Assembly: GCA_930989465.1 (NCBI GenBank)
Contig: CAKNLX010000005.1
Span: 1 to 47,062 of the forward strand
Length of the DNA stretch: 47,062 nt
Origin: an uncultured Lactobacillus sp.
GTDB taxonomy: Bacteria; Bacillota; Bacilli; Lactobacillales; Lactobacillaceae
Direction: 5' to 3'
Made by a program: the position numbers and the translations under genes
Notes under the pieces: generated by a model
Told to the model about the DNA's origin: nothing
The model's database searches: none
What the model saw: the letters and a program-made list of their open reading frames with translations, nothing else
Shown here: positions 40,841 through 47,062 of the stretch, piece after piece
How the letters are laid out: the number at the start of each line of letters is the position of its first letter
Numbering within the stretch: position 1 is the stretch's first letter

Positions 40841-41461
40841 TTACTTTTTTAAGCTTTGAAGCTTCTCAGATAGTTCATCTATTTTCATATAAACATCTTG
40901 AAAAAGAGCATCTAGTTGTGTTTGTATTTCGAAATTTCTATCTTCATCATTTGTAAACTTAATTTTACTTATTTGAGCGCTTGCGCGTTCCGCACCGCTT
41001 CCAATAAGAATTGCTATTTCATTTTCAAAACGTCCATCTGTTAAGCTCTTTTTATCAAATTTTGACAAAAAAGGTATTCTAGTTATCAAGGGAACATATT
41101 CTAAAATTAACTTTTTTGCTAATTCTTTATTATGCATAGCACTTTTTATTGTGCTTTCACTAACTTCATAAAATTTTAGATGATCTATCAATATTCTATG
41201 CATATTGAAATCAAAATACCCACAAGAACCATTTAGCCAACCTACAAGCATATTCACAGCATCATTTTCTGAAATAGTTATACCTTGAATGTATGGAATG
41301 GGTACATTAAAAAAATCAGCTAGTTTTTGCCATGTTTCGAGTTTGGGTTCACGTTTTCCCGTTTCATATTGGCTTAATCTGCTACTACTCATATTTATTT
41401 TTTCACCTAATGCTCTAAGCGTTAGATTATTTTTTTGCCTTAATTCTTTTATTCGATTCAT
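40841..41461 (-). CDS. E2 CI-like repressor (XRE HTH)
   Basis: The 206-residue protein has an N-terminal XRE HTH (MNRIKELRQKNNLTLRALGEKINMSSSRLSQYETGKREPKLETWQKLADFFNV). Its remaining part is helical and I see no S24 peptidase dyad, so it may be released by a helper factor and not by RecA. It is not close to the E1 repressor beyond the HTH and the linker (PIPYIQGI vs VPYLQGI). AAGGAGGTG precedes the ATG. It diverges from the early operon over GTTAGC operators. Confidence 0.85.
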   Translation of the reverse strand: MNRIKELRQKNNLTLRALGEKINMSSSRLSQYETGKREPKLETWQKLADFFNVPIPYIQGITISENDAVNMLVGWLNGSCGYFDFNMHRILIDHLKFYEVSESTIKSAMHNKELAKKLILEYVPLITRIPFLSKFDKKSLTDGRFENEIAILIGSGAERASAQISKIKFTNDEDRNFEIQTQLDALFQDVYMKIDELSEKLQSLKK

Positions 41462-41498
41462 AAAATCACCTCCTTATACTCAAAAATATATTAACATA

Positions 41499-41583
41499 TT
41501 AGCTAACAAAATGTGAAAAAATATATTGACATTCACAAAGCGTTAGCATATTATTTTAGGTGTTAGCTAACAAATCGTTAGCA
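41499..41583. promoter_or_regulatory. E2 switch region: early promoter and GTTAGC operators
   Basis: The early promoter has TTGACA (41526-41531), 17 bp, then TATTAT (41549-41554). Operator-like sequences are TTAGCTAAC (41499-41507), CGTTAGCA (41541-41548, inside the spacer), TGTTAGCTAACA (41561-41572, a 12-bp palindrome) and CGTTAGCA (41576-41583). The first lies where the divergent repressor promoter should be. Confidence 0.75.
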
Positions 41584-41598
41584 AAAAGAGGTGAAAAC

Positions 41599-41817
41599 AT
41601 GAAATTAACAGATCAACAAGTTACAGCAATTAAGCGTAAACGTGGTGAACTTGATTTATCTATTGTGGGCTTAGCTAATGCTACTGGCGTTAGCAAGTGG
41701 ACATTAATCGACATCTTCAAGCACGATCACCGTAACGTTAATTCAGCAACTTTTAAGAAGTTAAATGATTGGTTGATTAATCAATATAACCATGATCTTG
41801 TAAAGGAGGTGAACTAA
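41599..41817 (+). CDS. E2 Cro-like HTH protein
   Basis: The 72-residue protein is a compact HTH (IKRKRGELDLSIVGLANATGVSKWTLIDIFKHDHRNVNSATFKKLNDWL), first in the early operon, so it could play a Cro-like role at the GTTAGC sites. I start it at 41599 behind AGAGGTG; the operators lie directly upstream. Function is inferred from fold and position. Confidence 0.7.
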   Translation: MKLTDQQVTAIKRKRGELDLSIVGLANATGVSKWTLIDIFKHDHRNVNSATFKKLNDWLINQYNHDLVKEVN

Positions 41818-42243
41818 ATGAGTGAGACTATGCAAAGCAACAAGTCGAAAGTAAGCGCACAAATGACCCTTAATCTTGACGGGTTAACGTTCCCTAACGG
41901 GGATGCAAAGCTTACTAGCAAAGAAAAACGAGTTTATGACTTGCTGCCAACTGGCAAGGAAAACGCCCGACCTAGCAGTTACTTTACTGAAATATTAGGT
42001 ATCAGTAGAAGAAACTTATCAGACGTTGTTAAGAGATTGAAATCAAAGTCCCTAGACGTTGGTAGTACACGGGATAACGGGTATTACAAGTTTAAAGACG
42101 TTCAAGAGTATTTAGACTTTATGAACCGAGATGCTCACGAACTCGCAGAAAGAAACAAGGTTCATGATGCAATGAGAACAACGCCACTAGGACGCAAACT
42201 CTTTGCAGACATGAACCAAGAATCGAAAGGAGAAAAACAATGA
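41818..42243 (+). CDS. E2 winged-helix-like protein, 141 aa
   Basis: I do not recognise the family. The middle ([61 protein letters not shown]) looks like a winged helix with a wing hairpin, so a DNA-binding role is likely. AAGGAGGTG precedes the ATG, which directly follows the previous stop. Its own stop overlaps the next start (ATGA). Confidence 0.6.
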   Translation: MSETMQSNKSKVSAQMTLNLDGLTFPNGDAKLTSKEKRVYDLLPTGKENARPSSYFTEILGISRRNLSDVVKRLKSKSLDVGSTRDNGYYKFKDVQEYLDFMNRDAHELAERNKVHDAMRTTPLGRKLFADMNQESKGEKQ

Positions 42244-42635
42244 CTAAATACACGCCACTAGTTAAAGACATGCAAAAAGATTTAAAGAAACAAGGCTATC
42301 ATTTCAGCCTTGAACAAACCTATCAGCATTTACTAAAAGCTAATTTTATTGATGCTGACGGTCAACCAACTAAGTGGGCTATTGAGAACGGTTATGTAGG
42401 CGTTGAATACACCTACCCACAAGGGATGCAAGCAGATCAAGGTCAAGCGGACATTATGGAAGTCCTAAACCGTCTACCGCAAAGCGCTATTCACTATAAC
42501 GACCGCCCTAATCTATCTGGGATTGATAAAGAACCACTTAAAAAGGCTATCAAACAAGCTTTACATGACAAAGTCCTATCTGCTGACGGGCGCAAGAAAT
42601 GGAAAAACATTTTAAAAGATATTGAGAGTAAATAA
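42240..42635 (+). CDS. E2 hypothetical protein, 131 aa
   Basis: It is unrecognised as a whole. The segment [36 protein letters not shown] resembles the small C-terminal domains of phage antirepressors, so an antirepressor-related role is possible. The C-terminus is Lys-rich and helical. The start overlaps the preceding stop by four bases, with AAAGGAG upstream. Confidence 0.55.
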   Translation: MTKYTPLVKDMQKDLKKQGYHFSLEQTYQHLLKANFIDADGQPTKWAIENGYVGVEYTYPQGMQADQGQADIMEVLNRLPQSAIHYNDRPNLSGIDKEPLKKAIKQALHDKVLSADGRKKWKNILKDIESK

Positions 42636-42647
42636 AGAAGCGCAAAC

Positions 42648-42947
42648 ATGAAAGAAACAAAAATTAATGATGCAATTATTGGACTAGGTAAAGACAAAGA
42701 CCCGCTTTTTGGTTCTGTTCAATATGAACAGCCCGCAAAGCCTAACACGATTGCTACTATTCGAACTGACAAAGCAAAAATACAAATACCACTTAATCAA
42801 ATTGATTTAATTATTTTTAGATTTGGTGCTGAAACTTTTGGTTTAATCTTCAATTATCGCTTATTTATTTCTGATAATAAGAGCTTTAATTTATGGAACA
42901 GGCAAACAAAAAAGCTTGCATGCCATGAGTTACAGCCGAACTTTTAA
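42648..42947 (+). CDS. E2 hypothetical protein, 99 aa
   Basis: I do not recognise this protein. It has a Lys-rich N-terminus and a beta-strand-rich second half (IPLNQIDLIIFRFGAETFGLIFNYRLFISDN). The SD is weak. It lies in frame order with the early operon. It could be translated by coupling. Confidence 0.5.
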   Translation: MKETKINDAIIGLGKDKDPLFGSVQYEQPAKPNTIATIRTDKAKIQIPLNQIDLIIFRFGAETFGLIFNYRLFISDNKSFNLWNRQTKKLACHELQPNF

Positions 42948-42963
42948 GAAAGGAAAAAACAAA

Positions 42964-43302
42964 ATGAGAATATCAAAAAAATACTTGCTTAATAATGATG
43001 ACATTGTAAGAGTTGGTCAAAAGCTCTACGAAGTTGCGGACATGGTCAGTACACTTCCCTACACGGTAGATGCAGATTATAGCGAGGGCGACATTGCCGA
43101 AATATTCCTACATGGTAACAATAAAAAAGCAATTCCATTAGAAATAGGTGACATTGTAGCACCTATAGACGTTCCTAGTTTTGAATGTATGCGAATTGGC
43201 GACCAGTTAATGGCAACTATTGATATTAACTTTATTTCTAGTTACATCAACGAAGATCATCAAGTTATTTACTTTGAAAGGAATGTAAGCAATGAAAATT
43301 AG
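42964..43302 (+). CDS. E2 hypothetical protein, 112 aa
   Basis: This is an unrecognised acidic protein with beta-rich character (DDIVRVGQKLYEVADMVSTLPYTVDADYSEGDIAEIFL...IDVPSFECMRIGDQLMATIDINFISSYI). I start it at 42964, behind AAGAAAGGA. An earlier in-frame ATG at 42916 overlaps the previous gene. Its end overlaps a 36-aa ORF. Confidence 0.55.
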   Translation: MRISKKYLLNNDDIVRVGQKLYEVADMVSTLPYTVDADYSEGDIAEIFLHGNNKKAIPLEIGDIVAPIDVPSFECMRIGDQLMATIDINFISSYINEDHQVIYFERNVSNEN

Positions 43303-43402
43303 TTTAGATGATGACAGTAAACAAGTTAACCATGACTTTGATAAGCTTACGAATGGTCTTTACTCAAACAGAGGTTTTAGCTATGAAACGACATTTAACT
43401 AA
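43292..43402 (+). CDS. E2 small ORF, 36 aa
   Basis: MKISLDDDSKQVNHDFDKL begins a 36-residue peptide with AAAGGA nine bases upstream. It overlaps the end of the previous gene and the start of the next (43383), the tight packing typical of phage early operons. No function can be proposed. Confidence 0.4.
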   Translation: MKISLDDDSKQVNHDFDKLTNGLYSNRGFSYETTFN

Positions 43403-43649
43403 TTTTATTAGCTATGAAGTTAATGAGATTGAAATTATTGAATCTCAAACAAAAGAAATTAAAAAGACAAATAGAGCCATTACGCTTTTAGCAAAAGCTA
43501 TGCTCTTTTATATAAAGCATCATTCGAACATTGATAAACAGACGGTTAATTGTGCTATTTCATTTCTTAATAGTCAAAATGCTAAGACCGATAATGAAAT
43601 AAGCAAAATAGAACTTCTTACTAATGATATTAAGAAAAGAGTGAATTAA
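43383..43649 (+). CDS. E2 helical hypothetical protein, 88 aa
   Basis: This unrecognised helical, charged protein (MKRHLTNFISYEVNEIEIIESQTKEIKKTNRAITLLAKAMLFYIKHHSN) has heptad-like patterns. I start it at the ATG at 43383 with AGAGG upstream. The same frame open from 43308 lacks a good SD. Confidence 0.5.
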   Translation: MKRHLTNFISYEVNEIEIIESQTKEIKKTNRAITLLAKAMLFYIKHHSNIDKQTVNCAISFLNSQNAKTDNEISKIELLTNDIKKRVN

Positions 43650-43651
43650 AC

Positions 43652-43972
43652 ATGCAAGTTACTTTAGATGATAAACAGAAAGCAGAAATTAAAGCGCTGA
43701 TATTCTCTACTGTTAAAGAGGGTATTCAGCAAGCCATTAACACTCGCCCTTATTTGAACCGCAAGGACATTGCAAAATATTTTGGCGTTGCTGAATCAAC
43801 TATTACATATTGGGCTTCTTTAGGAATGCCAGTAGCAATCATTGACGGTCGCAAACTGTATGGAAAGCAAAGCATAACTCAATGGTTAAAAGATCATGAA
43901 ATGCCCTCACAAAAGGCACAAGAGCAAACAAAAAAGCCCTCAACTATTGGAGTAGTTAAGGGCAACAAGTAA
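43652..43972 (+). CDS. E2 HTH DNA-binding protein, shared with E1
   Basis: The 106-residue MerR/excisionase-like winged-helix protein is nearly identical to the E1 protein at 22,252 over residues 35-90 (YLNRKDIAKYFGVAESTITYWASLGMPVAIIDGRKLYGKQSITQWLK). The DNA is also closely similar there. It has a longer C-terminus (QEQTKKPSTIGVVKGNK). It is last before the GCTAATC repeat and the initiator gene, as in E1. The SD is weak, so coupling to the gene two bases upstream is likely. Confidence 0.75.
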   Translation: MQVTLDDKQKAEIKALIFSTVKEGIQQAINTRPYLNRKDIAKYFGVAESTITYWASLGMPVAIIDGRKLYGKQSITQWLKDHEMPSQKAQEQTKKPSTIGVVKGNK

Positions 43973-43999
43973 AAATGTTAAGCCAATGATTTAATTATT

Positions 44000-44036
44000 T
44001 TGTTGGCGCAAAAGAGCTAATCAAAGGCTTTTAATT
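44000..44036 (+). repeat. E2 GCTAATC-type repeat, copy 2 (upstream of the initiator gene)
   Basis: This second copy of the 37-base repeat lies 49 bases before the replication initiator ATG. It is followed by TTTTGAGGGATGCTTT (44047-44062), which has a near copy at 40828-40843. Confidence 0.75.
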
Positions 44037-44084
44037 AGAGCATTCCTTTTGAGGGATGCTTTTTTACTAGATAGGTGGTGAATT

Positions 44085-45365
44085 ATGAAAAATCCTAATC
44101 TCAAAATACCGTTAGTTTTGATTAATAACGGCTTACCTATCCTCGTTATCTTAGTATACAGCGAGTTAAACGGTTTATACAGTAAAAATAATCAATGCTA
44201 CATTACAGATAAGGAACTATCTAGACGGCTTAACAGATCTGAAAGAAGCATTCAAAGGGCTATGCATGAACTTAGAAATTACGATTTAATTAAGACTAAA
44301 CAAAAGCCAAACTACAAAGGACGGTTTATTACTGTAACACCTGTAGACATGAATAAATTTTTGCTAATCCCTGTTAAGGTCATTAGAAGCAAAGATTTAA
44401 GTTTAGGCGCTTTACTGGTGTACAGCTCTTTATATTCAAGACATCATAAACAAATAAAAATCAATGCTGACAAACACAAAGAAGATGCTCCATTGATTAT
44501 ATCTGTTACAAAATCAGAATTAGCTAATGAGTTAAATAAAAGCGTGCGAGCTGTTCAATATCAGTTAAGAGAATTAGAAAATAAGCATTATATTCAAATT
44601 GATTGCTTTACTGGGATTAATCTTGAAATAGTTCTAGTTCCTATTAAAAATCTTGTAGATAACTCTCAAAAAGGTGGACGTCCAAAAAATGACCCTAGCA
44701 AAAAATGTCGTACCACCCTAGCAAAAAATGTCGTACGAGGTAAGCAAAAAATGTCGTACCACCCTAGCAAAAAATGTCCAACTAATAAATATCTAATAGA
44801 TAATATTAATAAAGGAGATGATTTGTCATCATCTTCTTCTAATAAAGATCAACGGGGCGCAGTTGACCCCTTTGACCCGTTTGAAGTTGGCGAACCATTA
44901 AAAGAGCCTGTATATTATGACAGCATCCCTAACGATGATGAAATGCCACCTAAAACAAATAATGCTGAAACTTCTAAGGACATAGCGGAACTTAATACCC
45001 TAGATATTCAAAATGCTACTCAACACAAAACTAGCCCTATAACTGGGAAAAGTGGTTCAGAAAGTGGAAACAAGTATATAGATAGATCAACTAAGCCCAC
45101 AAGAAAGAAATATCATGCATACAACGGCTTCAATCTTGATTATCAAGTTGACCAGTTACGCAAAATGTTAAACAGCAAAACAAACAAGCGCTATATTATC
45201 ACGTCTCAACAAATTCCATTAATTGAGCAACGATTAAAAGACGGTTTCACCCTGTATGACTTTGAAAGAGCTATTGATTATCTTGTTCAGCAAAAACAAT
45301 CAATATCAGTTAAAGAGCTAGTGATAAACATTAGTAATTATCTAAATAAAATTAATTCGAATTAG
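44085..45365 (+). CDS. E2 replication initiator with tandem winged helices
   Basis: The 426-residue protein has two winged-helix domains, at about residues 18-75 (LVYSELNGLYSKNNQCYITDKELSRRLNRSERSIQRAMHEL) and 110-175 (LVYSSLYSRH...SVTKSELANELNKSVRAVQYQLREL), with a Gly/Lys linker. A disordered acidic middle and a C-terminal helical domain (YITSQQIPLIEQRLKDGFTLYDFERAIDYLV) follow. The layout fits phage replisome organisers or RepA-type initiators. Four 23-bp iterons lie within its coding sequence. AGGTGG precedes the ATG. Confidence 0.75.
   Translation: MKNPNLKIPLVLINNGLPILVILVYSELNGLYSKNNQCYITDKELSRRLNRSERSIQRAMHELRNYDLIKTKQKPNYKGRFITVTPVDMNKFLLIPVKVIRSKDLSLGALLVYSSLYSRHHKQIKINADKHKEDAPLIISVTKSELANELNKSVRAVQYQLRELENKHYIQIDCFTGINLEIVLVPIKNLVDNSQKGGRPKNDPSKKCRTTLAKNVVRGKQKMSYHPSKKCPTNKYLIDNINKGDDLSSSSSNKDQRGAVDPFDPFEVGEPLKEPVYYDSIPNDDEMPPKTNNAETSKDIAELNTLDIQNATQHKTSPITGKSGSESGNKYIDRSTKPTRKKYHAYNGFNLDYQVDQLRKMLNSKTNKRYIITSQQIPLIEQRLKDGFTLYDFERAIDYLVQQKQSISVKELVINISNYLNKINSN
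44697..44782 (+). repeat. E2 origin iterons, four copies at a 23-bp period
   Basis: AGCAAAAAATGTCGTAC starts at 44697, 44720 and 44743, and with two changes at 44766 (AGCAAAAAATGTCCAAC). The period is exactly 23 bp. It is followed by a very AT-rich stretch (44783-44815), a candidate unwinding element. The array codes for the linker of the initiator in three successive reading frames. Confidence 0.85.
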
Positions 45366-45375
45366 TTTAATTTAA

Positions 45376-45412
45376 AAGGCGACTGTATTAATTTACAGCC
45401 GTCTTATTTTTA
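45376..45412. terminator. Terminator after the E2 initiator gene
   Basis: AAGGCGACTGTA and TACAGCCGTCTT arms form an imperfect stem followed by a T-rich run, ten bases after the stop codon. Confidence 0.6.
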
Positions 45413-45495
45413 TGATGCTTAGAAATGCCGACATAGTCAGCCCCTAAAAAGGGATGCAATTAATATCAATGCTGACATCGAGTTTCTACGATGAT

Positions 45496-46179
45496 TTAGT
45501 TTGAACTCGTTGAATAATTAATTTGTTTAGGGTTTGGACTGTTCAAAGATTCATCTAGTAAATGCTCCAATTTATCACGGTTTGAGCAATTAGCAAGAGC
45601 TTGTTTTTTAGCATCCATGAAAGATATATCAGAACGAGCTTGTAAAAGAGTGATATACAAGTTTACCGTTTGCCAATACGTCAACGAACTTAAAAAGCTT
45701 GCTAAATTATCCATTTTGGGCGTATCTAGGGCTTTTTTAGTACTTTCAGCATCAACTACACCATTATCAAGATAAATCACTGGGAACACGTTGTAATACT
45801 GTTGAGCTGATATAAACGCCTTGTAAAACTCTAACAATGCATCATTCTTTTTTAAATAATAAGTGTGCAAGCAATAGCCCACTTCATCCGCTATCTGCTG
45901 ACTTGGTAAAAAGCCGTCAAAATATTTAAGCGTTAGTATTTTCTTAAATGGATGCTTCTTAGTATCCGACAAGCCTTGAAATGCCTTTGCTACGCTATAG
46001 ACAATTCTAATCATGTTTCTTGTATCGCTTGAAATTGACCCCTTATTCAAGTAGCTTGCTAGGCTATCTTCTTTTAGAGTTAGTATCCACTCACGTTGCA
46101 TCCCTGTTGAATAAATATAATTATCAAGATCATATTCAAGAAACCTATTAATATTTTTCGCTAGTTCATGTTTATTCAT
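45496..46179 (-). CDS. E2 ArpU-like regulator, long form
   Basis: The 227-residue protein's middle matches the ArpU/late-regulator pattern: HPFKKILTLKYFDGFLPSQQIADEVGYCLHTYYLKKNDALLEFYKAF, a sigma-like HTH. N-terminal (1-90) and C-terminal (150-227) extensions are not seen in the other two ArpU-like proteins here. AGGA precedes the ATG. It is transcribed toward the initiator gene, the same relative orientation as the E1 ArpU-like gene. Confidence 0.6.
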   Translation of the reverse strand: MNKHELAKNINRFLEYDLDNYIYSTGMQREWILTLKEDSLASYLNKGSISSDTRNMIRIVYSVAKAFQGLSDTKKHPFKKILTLKYFDGFLPSQQIADEVGYCLHTYYLKKNDALLEFYKAFISAQQYYNVFPVIYLDNGVVDAESTKKALDTPKMDNLASFLSSLTYWQTVNLYITLLQARSDISFMDAKKQALANCSNRDKLEHLLDESLNSPNPKQINYSTSSN

Positions 46180-46200
46180 TTTTTCATCCTGACATTTCTA

Positions 46201-46250
46201 ACACCTTAAAAAGCATAGTGACATTAATGACACCTTAAAAAAGAAGATAT
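46201..46250 (+). repeat. E2 right-end repeat family, left block
   Basis: ACACCTTAAAAA starts at 46201 and again at 46230, a 29-bp spacing, each followed by related sequence. The same unit recurs at 46863-46975, on the other side of the ArpU-like gene. TTTTGCGCAG at 46258-46267 also has a partner near 46998-47007. Confidence 0.6.
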
Positions 46251-46429
46251 ACGTAATTTTGCGCAGATATATTTTTAATATGCTGACACAATAATTAAAG
46301 CGATTATTTATTGAGTTAATAGCATTTTAAAGGCTAGTATTTTGCTAATATATTGATATTAACGGGCTATATTTAATCTAGTTAAAAATTTCTAAAAACA
46401 GGTTTATTGAAAATAGTGAGTGTGAATGT

Positions 46430-46861
46430 ATGACAGAAACAATGAACGTCAAAAAGTTTTTAAAAGATGATTTTTGGCATTACATAAATTTAGGCGGTAT
46501 TCAATATAATCAATTATCAAGCCCACAGTTAACTTTTACACCTAATACTCATAGTTATACTAATGGGACTGAAAAACGCCTCATAGACGATATGAGCGAG
46601 GCTGAAAGAAGTACATATGTGGCAACTACAATAGTTATAGCTTTTAAAGATTGCACCGACATTGAGGGACAACGGCATAAAAGTATTTTGGAAGATTATT
46701 ATATTAAAGAGCTAACCAATCAAGCTATAGCGATTAGAGTTAATTTAAGCGATTGGAAATATAAAAAGGCTAAAAGAAAAGCGCTTGAAGAGTTTACAGA
46801 ACGATTTAATTTTTGGCGTTTAAAACGTGATTGTCCCGAATTGCCTATACTTACATGCTGA
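46430..46861 (+). CDS. E2 ArpU-like regulator, short form
   Basis: The 143-residue protein fits the ArpU family in length and pattern. MSEAERSTYVATTIVIAFKDC is followed by RHKSILEDYYIKELTNQAIAIRVNLSDWKYKKAKRKALEEFTERFNFW, with the HTH in the second half. ArpU-type proteins activate late phage operons. It lies between two blocks of ~30-bp repeats that may be its targets. The SD is weak (GTGAGTGTG). It is the last complete gene in the window. Confidence 0.65.
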   Translation: MTETMNVKKFLKDDFWHYINLGGIQYNQLSSPQLTFTPNTHSYTNGTEKRLIDDMSEAERSTYVATTIVIAFKDCTDIEGQRHKSILEDYYIKELTNQAIAIRVNLSDWKYKKAKRKALEEFTERFNFWRLKRDCPELPILTC

Positions 46862-46862
46862 A

Positions 46863-46975
46863 TCAAATAAAAGGCATAACAATAAATAATATGCAGACCT
46901 TAAAAAAGGCATAGCGACATTTGAGACACCCTAAAAAAGGCATAGCAATATTTTAGAACCTTTAAAAAGATATTC
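46863..46975 (+). repeat. E2 right-end repeat family, right block
   Basis: Three to four diverged units of about 30 bp have the consensus ACCTTAAAAAAGGCATAGC. They start near 46863 (partial), 46895, 46926 and 46955. The remaining sequence to 47062 has ACGATGCTAAGAAATGC, like 45412-45429, and no gene. Confidence 0.65.
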
Positions 46976-47062
46976 AGCAACTAAAAAACTCACTACGCAA
47001 TTTTGCGCAGTGAAACAACTTAGAACTAAATTTTACTTCATACGATGCTAAGAAATGCTAAT

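Larger units (their letters stand above)
39445..47062. mobile_element. E2: second satellite-like element, right end outside the window
   Basis: At least 7.6 kb has the same plan as E1: integrase and repressor on the minus strand, then a divergent early operon. The shared HTH gene, a replication initiator and two ArpU-like genes follow. No capsid, tail, portal, terminase or lysis gene is seen within the window. The left boundary is inferred from the RNA-gene 3' end next to a terminator. The right att site lies beyond 47,062, so the full content is unknown. Confidence 0.75.

Noticed and set aside
44697-44782. Possible CRISPR-like repeats
   Set aside because: The units are adjacent at 23 bp with no unique spacers and lie within a coding sequence. 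They are iterons.
46201-46975. Plasmid-type origin iterons at the right end of E2
   Set aside because: The units are diverged and unevenly spaced, and E2 already has a regular iteron array in its initiator gene. A regulatory or packaging array fits better.
19528-47062. Complete prophages
   Set aside because: No capsid, portal, tail, terminase, holin or lysin gene is visible in either element within the window.

Overview
The window is a low-GC Firmicute chromosome segment, best matched by a Lactobacillus of the acidophilus/delbrueckii group. The evidence is gene content and order: an atpBEFHAGDC operon without a visible atpI, followed by DUF1146, mreB/mbl, yidD, DUF2969 and rodA; tdk-prfA-prmC-ywlC; and rarA followed by a 6S RNA gene. 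I cannot fix the species from this alone. About two thirds is ordinary core chromosome. The rest is two related, small, non-structural integrated elements, called E1 and E2 here.

Layout. 1-3.9 kb (+): rpsD with an S4-type leader, a YueI-like gene, rarA, 6S RNA, a small membrane protein and uspA. 4-18 kb (-): cell-shape genes (rodA, DUF2969, yidD, mreB/mbl), DUF1146, the F1Fo ATP synthase operon, upp, then the translation-termination and tRNA-modification cluster tdk-prfA-prmC-ywlC. murT (18.1-19.4 kb, +) closes this block. E1 (19,528-26,707) sits in the 3' end of a tRNA-Gln(CUG) gene and is bounded by exact 25-bp direct repeats. 26.7-39.3 kb is chromosome again: a tRNA-Glu/tRNA-Gln pair, a beta-lactamase-like serine hydrolase, pgi, a VanZ-like protein, an LTA-synthase-like enzyme, a two-component system, manA, and three broken genes (DHA2 transporter, malY/patB, DUF3737). 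E2 starts near 39,445, apparently in the 3' end of a tmRNA or tRNA-Ala gene, and runs off the right end of the window.

E1 and E2 share one plan. A tyrosine integrase and a CI-like repressor lie on the minus strand. They diverge from a plus-strand early operon of small HTH and unknown proteins that ends in a nearly identical MerR/excisionase-like HTH protein. A replication gene follows, and then one or two ArpU-like late-transcription-regulator genes. No capsid, tail, portal, terminase or lysis gene is visible, so they look like phage satellites (PICI-like). Their replication modules differ. E1 has a D5/P4-type helicase followed by an AT-rich region with about ten AAAAGTCCATA-type repeats. E2 has a tandem winged-helix initiator with four iterons at an exact 23-bp period inside its own coding sequence.

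Four further signals tie the two elements together. First, a roughly 32-37 bp regulatory-looking repeat sharing a GCTAATC core lies upstream of both the integrase and the replication gene in each element, and in E1 also upstream of the ArpU-like gene. Second, the 8-mer AGGGATGC occurs 14 times across the two elements, in several reading frames and both orientations; I did not notice it in the surrounding chromosome. Third, 12-bp-spaced direct repeats lie just inside each left end. Fourth, a ~30-bp repeat family brackets the ArpU-like gene at the right end of E2. All homology calls are from reading the sequence; no database search was run.
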